From Gorsachius magnificus (Eukaryota; Chordata; Aves; Pelecaniformes; Ardeidae): 64,000 nucleotides of DNA. Location: assembly GCA_034008185.1 (NCBI GenBank), contig CM067084.1, positions 73,002,255 through 73,066,254 of the forward strand. Reading direction: 5' to 3'. The position numbers were made by a program, and so were the translations under genes. Shown here one piece after another: positions 61,574-64,000 of the stretch. Each line of letters starts with the position of its first letter. The first letter of the stretch is position 1. Under the pieces are notes generated by a model. The model had not been told where the DNA came from, searched no databases, and saw only the letters and a program-made list of their open reading frames with translations.

Positions 61574-61630
61574 GAGCACAGTCTAGACAAGATGGCCCAG
61601 CACTCTGTCCAGTTGCGTCTTAGGAGTGTC
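61574..61630 (-). mobile_element. Older CR1, continuation of the split host copy
   Basis: AGAGCACAGTCTAGACAAGA, then TGGCCCAGCACTCTGTCCAG and TTAGGAGTGTCCAG, resemble the stretch that follows the CATCTGGTCCAACC region in some avian CR1 3' ends (minus strand). It would therefore be the other half of the copy starting at 61253. The right boundary is uncertain. Confidence 0.6.
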
Positions 61631-63288
61631 CAGATTGCTGCACAGCACTGGCAGCTGCTCCTGGTGAGCGTGAGATGCCGGGTGCAGCCCGGGATGCGAG
61701 CGAGGGACCGCTCTGCCTGCGAGCGGTGGAGCCAGCCAGCGTTTCGCTGTAACTACCTCAGGTACTACAGAGATTTTCTGAAAATACCCCCGTGCCAGGC
61801 GCTCATACCACTTCAGCCAGCACTAAACTCATGTCTTACTCTGGAAAGCCTTATTTACGTATCCTTGCAGTTTTACATAGTTCTTCACAGGGCGATAAAA
61901 CGTTGTTACTGCCATGACTTTTTTATTCACTGAGTTAATAATAAAAAAGAAATAAAACAGCAGCAGGGAGGGTGTTTGAGGTGGCTGTTTTCTAGGCATT
62001 ATTTCAGCAGTGGCCAGCTTTCCATTTTTTAGCTGGAATTAGGCTGTGGTAGTGATGGGCTTGTCAGAAGGGGGGAAAATGTTGAGAGGAAATAGTCCTG
62101 AATAGCATTTGTGCTGGTACCTTCTCTCTGATGTTCTGTGAAACACGCTGAAAATATCCATCTTTCTTTAAAGATGTGTCTGAAAAGGATGCTGAAGCAT
62201 CTCAGCCTTTTGGGGCAGTTTGGAAAAAGTCGCCTCGCATCCTTCAGGGGCTGGGCCAGCGGCCCAGAGGTCAAATTTTGAGATCAAATTTTGAGGCACT
62301 TGATAAATAATTACTTTTTTCTAGCCAAGACCATTTGTGATCGTTGCTTCTTTAGCAGCTTTTCTCTTTATTATGCAGCAGTAAAGCCTGCTGGTTTGGG
62401 GTTGTTTTGGGTGTTTAATTTCACTTTCTTTGGCTTATCTGCAGAAAGCTGGAAATTAGTAACTGCAAGATATAAGCAGAAAAATAATCACTCGTGCAAG
62501 TTCATAAATACATTTAAAAGGGAGCTACCCTGTGATCGCTTGACTCTCAAACACTGGGAGATGGGACAGAAAAAAAGCAAACCCCAAGTAGTTCGAAAGC
62601 CCTGGGTCGGTCTCTGAAACGCCTGCTTTTGTCTAGGAGGACTTGTAGCTGCTGGAAGGGGTGGTGTGGATGGCGGTCTCTGGGGGAAATGGTCTCTCCA
62701 GTAGGGATAAATGGGAAAGGTCGGAGCCAGTGATTGTAACGCGTCTCTGCCTGGAAATAACGCTTCCCTAATTTAAAAAAAAAATAATGGAGGAAATTGC
62801 TATACTCCCCATGTAGAGAAGCTCTGTTCAAATAAGAAAATTAAACTAATTTTGTCCAAGCATATTGGAACAGAATATAAAGTTGTTACAAACTCATTCA
62901 GTGACCGATTTTATAGCCTCTAAGTGCCACAGTTTTGAGAGTTTATTTCAGGACAGGACAGGAGCCTTGCTTAGAGAGCAAAGCAGGAAAACCTTGCCCA
63001 GCTGTACCCCTGAAAGGAGGTGTTCTCTGCCACGTTTGCTCCTCACATTCTGCTTTCTGCCTTTTCTCTTATTTTTATCTTTTTAAAGGAATAATATTGG
63101 AGTTAGACTCCAAAGTGAGTCTCAGTGAAAATACTTCCATGTTTCTTTCCTGTAGGCAGCATTTGAAACCTGGTTGGCTTTCTGTGACTTGTGTCAGTCT
63201 CAAAAACTTGTGAAAAGCTGAGGGTTTGGATGCAAACCTGCATCCAGATGCTGCCTCCATGCAACTTTTGTATTACGCTGGCACAAGA

Positions 63289-63382
63289 GCAAGGTAGTTG
63301 TTGCAGTAGAGAAACCAAAAATCAGGCTGGTGTAACAAGGTGGTAGTTGCAGTAGAGAAACCAAAAATCAGGCTGGTGTAAA
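63289..63382 (+). repeat. Tandem duplication with 47-bp period
   Basis: A 36-base core (starting GTTGCAGTAGAGAAACC) occurs at 63300-63335 and again, identical, at 63347-63382. The 11 bases before each core are similar but not identical. The core copies show no difference, which suggests a recent event. Confidence 0.92.
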
Positions 63383-64000
63383 GTGTGAAGGCTTAAGGGC
63401 TGCTTAGGAAGAGATTCTTGCTGGTGCTTACTAAAAATACCCAAGTCATGGAGAGGCACGAGCTGGCAGGTGATGCAGCCCTGAGCTGGGGACCTGGGAC
63501 CTGGCCAGGCTGAAGGAAGAAAATCCACCCAGGTGCATTGGGTCTGCTAATTCAGTCTCCCCACCCAGGGTTAACAGAAATGCTGGTCCTTGGTGGGTGG
63601 AGGGGGATGGACAGAGGCTTTTTGCTTGTTGATTATATTTTTATTCTTTTTTTCTGCTTCCTTGCTGCAGTAAGAAATGGAAAAAAGGAAAAAAGTGTTC
63701 ACTTCTTAAAAATCTCAAATCCCCATTCATGTGACAAATAATTCTCATAAAGTAATCTAATTGCATAGTGCAAATTAATACCAATCATTAAATAATATTA
63801 GTTTGGTTTTAAACAGAAAAATCATTAACCCCCAATCAAGCAATTACAAAAGCACTTTTTCTGAGTAGAAACAGCTCAGAAGCCATCATGAATACCATCC
63901 CAGTGTGATAAGGCCCTCTCTGCCTGGCGTGCTGCTCCTGGAGGTTTTCCAGTGTGCCCTCCCAAGGTTCAGATGTTGTCACGGCGTTAGCTGCCAGAGG

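Larger units (their letters stand above)
58561..64000. other. 3' flank of ZFYVE28, intergenic
   Basis: No second gene can be supported. The content is a 41-T tract, a GC-richer stretch at about 59720-60150 with an X-box motif, a nested CR1 pair and a 47-bp tandem duplication. In mammals the next gene on this side is MXD4, but no bHLH exon text is visible here, so any MXD4 would lie beyond the window. Confidence 0.7.

Noticed and set aside
58561..64000. MXD4 or another neighbouring gene in the 3' flank
   Set aside because: MXD4 is the expected neighbour from mammalian synteny, but I found no bHLH-type exon text and no convincing exon chain on either strand.
1..64000. CRISPR arrays, bacterial operons, integrated virus, tRNA or rRNA genes
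   Set aside because: No regularly spaced repeats, Shine-Dalgarno or operon structure, retroviral LTR or gene set, or cloverleaf-forming segment was found. The window is ordinary bird gene and intron DNA.

Overview
This is a stretch of bird nuclear genome. It carries the 3' half of one spliced gene on the + strand, ZFYVE28 (LST2, lateral signaling target protein 2 homolog), plus about 5.4 kb of downstream flank. The evidence for a bird is AT-rich DNA with long introns, vertebrate splice sites, and chicken-repeat-1 (CR1) LINEs with the diagnostic 3' ATTCTRTG repeats. Nothing bacterial, viral or CRISPR-like is present.

Layout. Eleven coding exons can be joined in one open frame: 253-455, 2185-2274, 4204-4293, 7572-7673, 14982-16343, 25948-26052, 41473-41627, 42213-42329, 43895-43999, 55222-55325 and 56260-56391. 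Together they give 854 codons plus TGA. The upstream exons (about the first 105-110 residues, including the lysine known as the monoubiquitination site in the human protein) lie before the window. Exons 1-4 encode the conserved N-terminal helical part. Exon 5 (1362 nt) encodes a long acidic, serine-rich and probably disordered centre. Exons 7-9 encode a second conserved helical block. Exons 10-11 encode the C-terminal FYVE zinc finger. A long 3' UTR follows, to about 58.3-58.6 kb.

The product is known to act on endosomes: the FYVE domain binds PI3P and the protein promotes EGFR degradation, so it is a negative regulator of EGFR signalling.

Splicing architecture is the most interesting part of the gene. 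The first six introns in the window are all phase 2, so exons 2-6, including the 1362-nt exon, can each be skipped in frame. Five of these six introns have a GTAA donor that makes an in-frame TAA at once if retained. The sixth (7674-14981) has a GC donor instead. Exon 7 has a CAGCAG tandem acceptor.

Non-coding content. There is one fairly well preserved 5'-truncated CR1 with a reverse transcriptase fragment (30242-31265, minus). A short CR1 tail lies at 39288-39358. A nested CR1-in-CR1 lies at 61253-61630. Two much older CR1/L3-type relics are recognisable (2950-3690 plus, 18040-19080 minus). A compact CpG-rich island with GC boxes and a PAR-bZIP D-box lies in intron 9 (about 52330-52580) and is a candidate internal promoter. 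The 3' flank holds a 41-T tract, an X-box (RFX-type) motif and a 47-bp tandem duplication, but no second gene that I can support.
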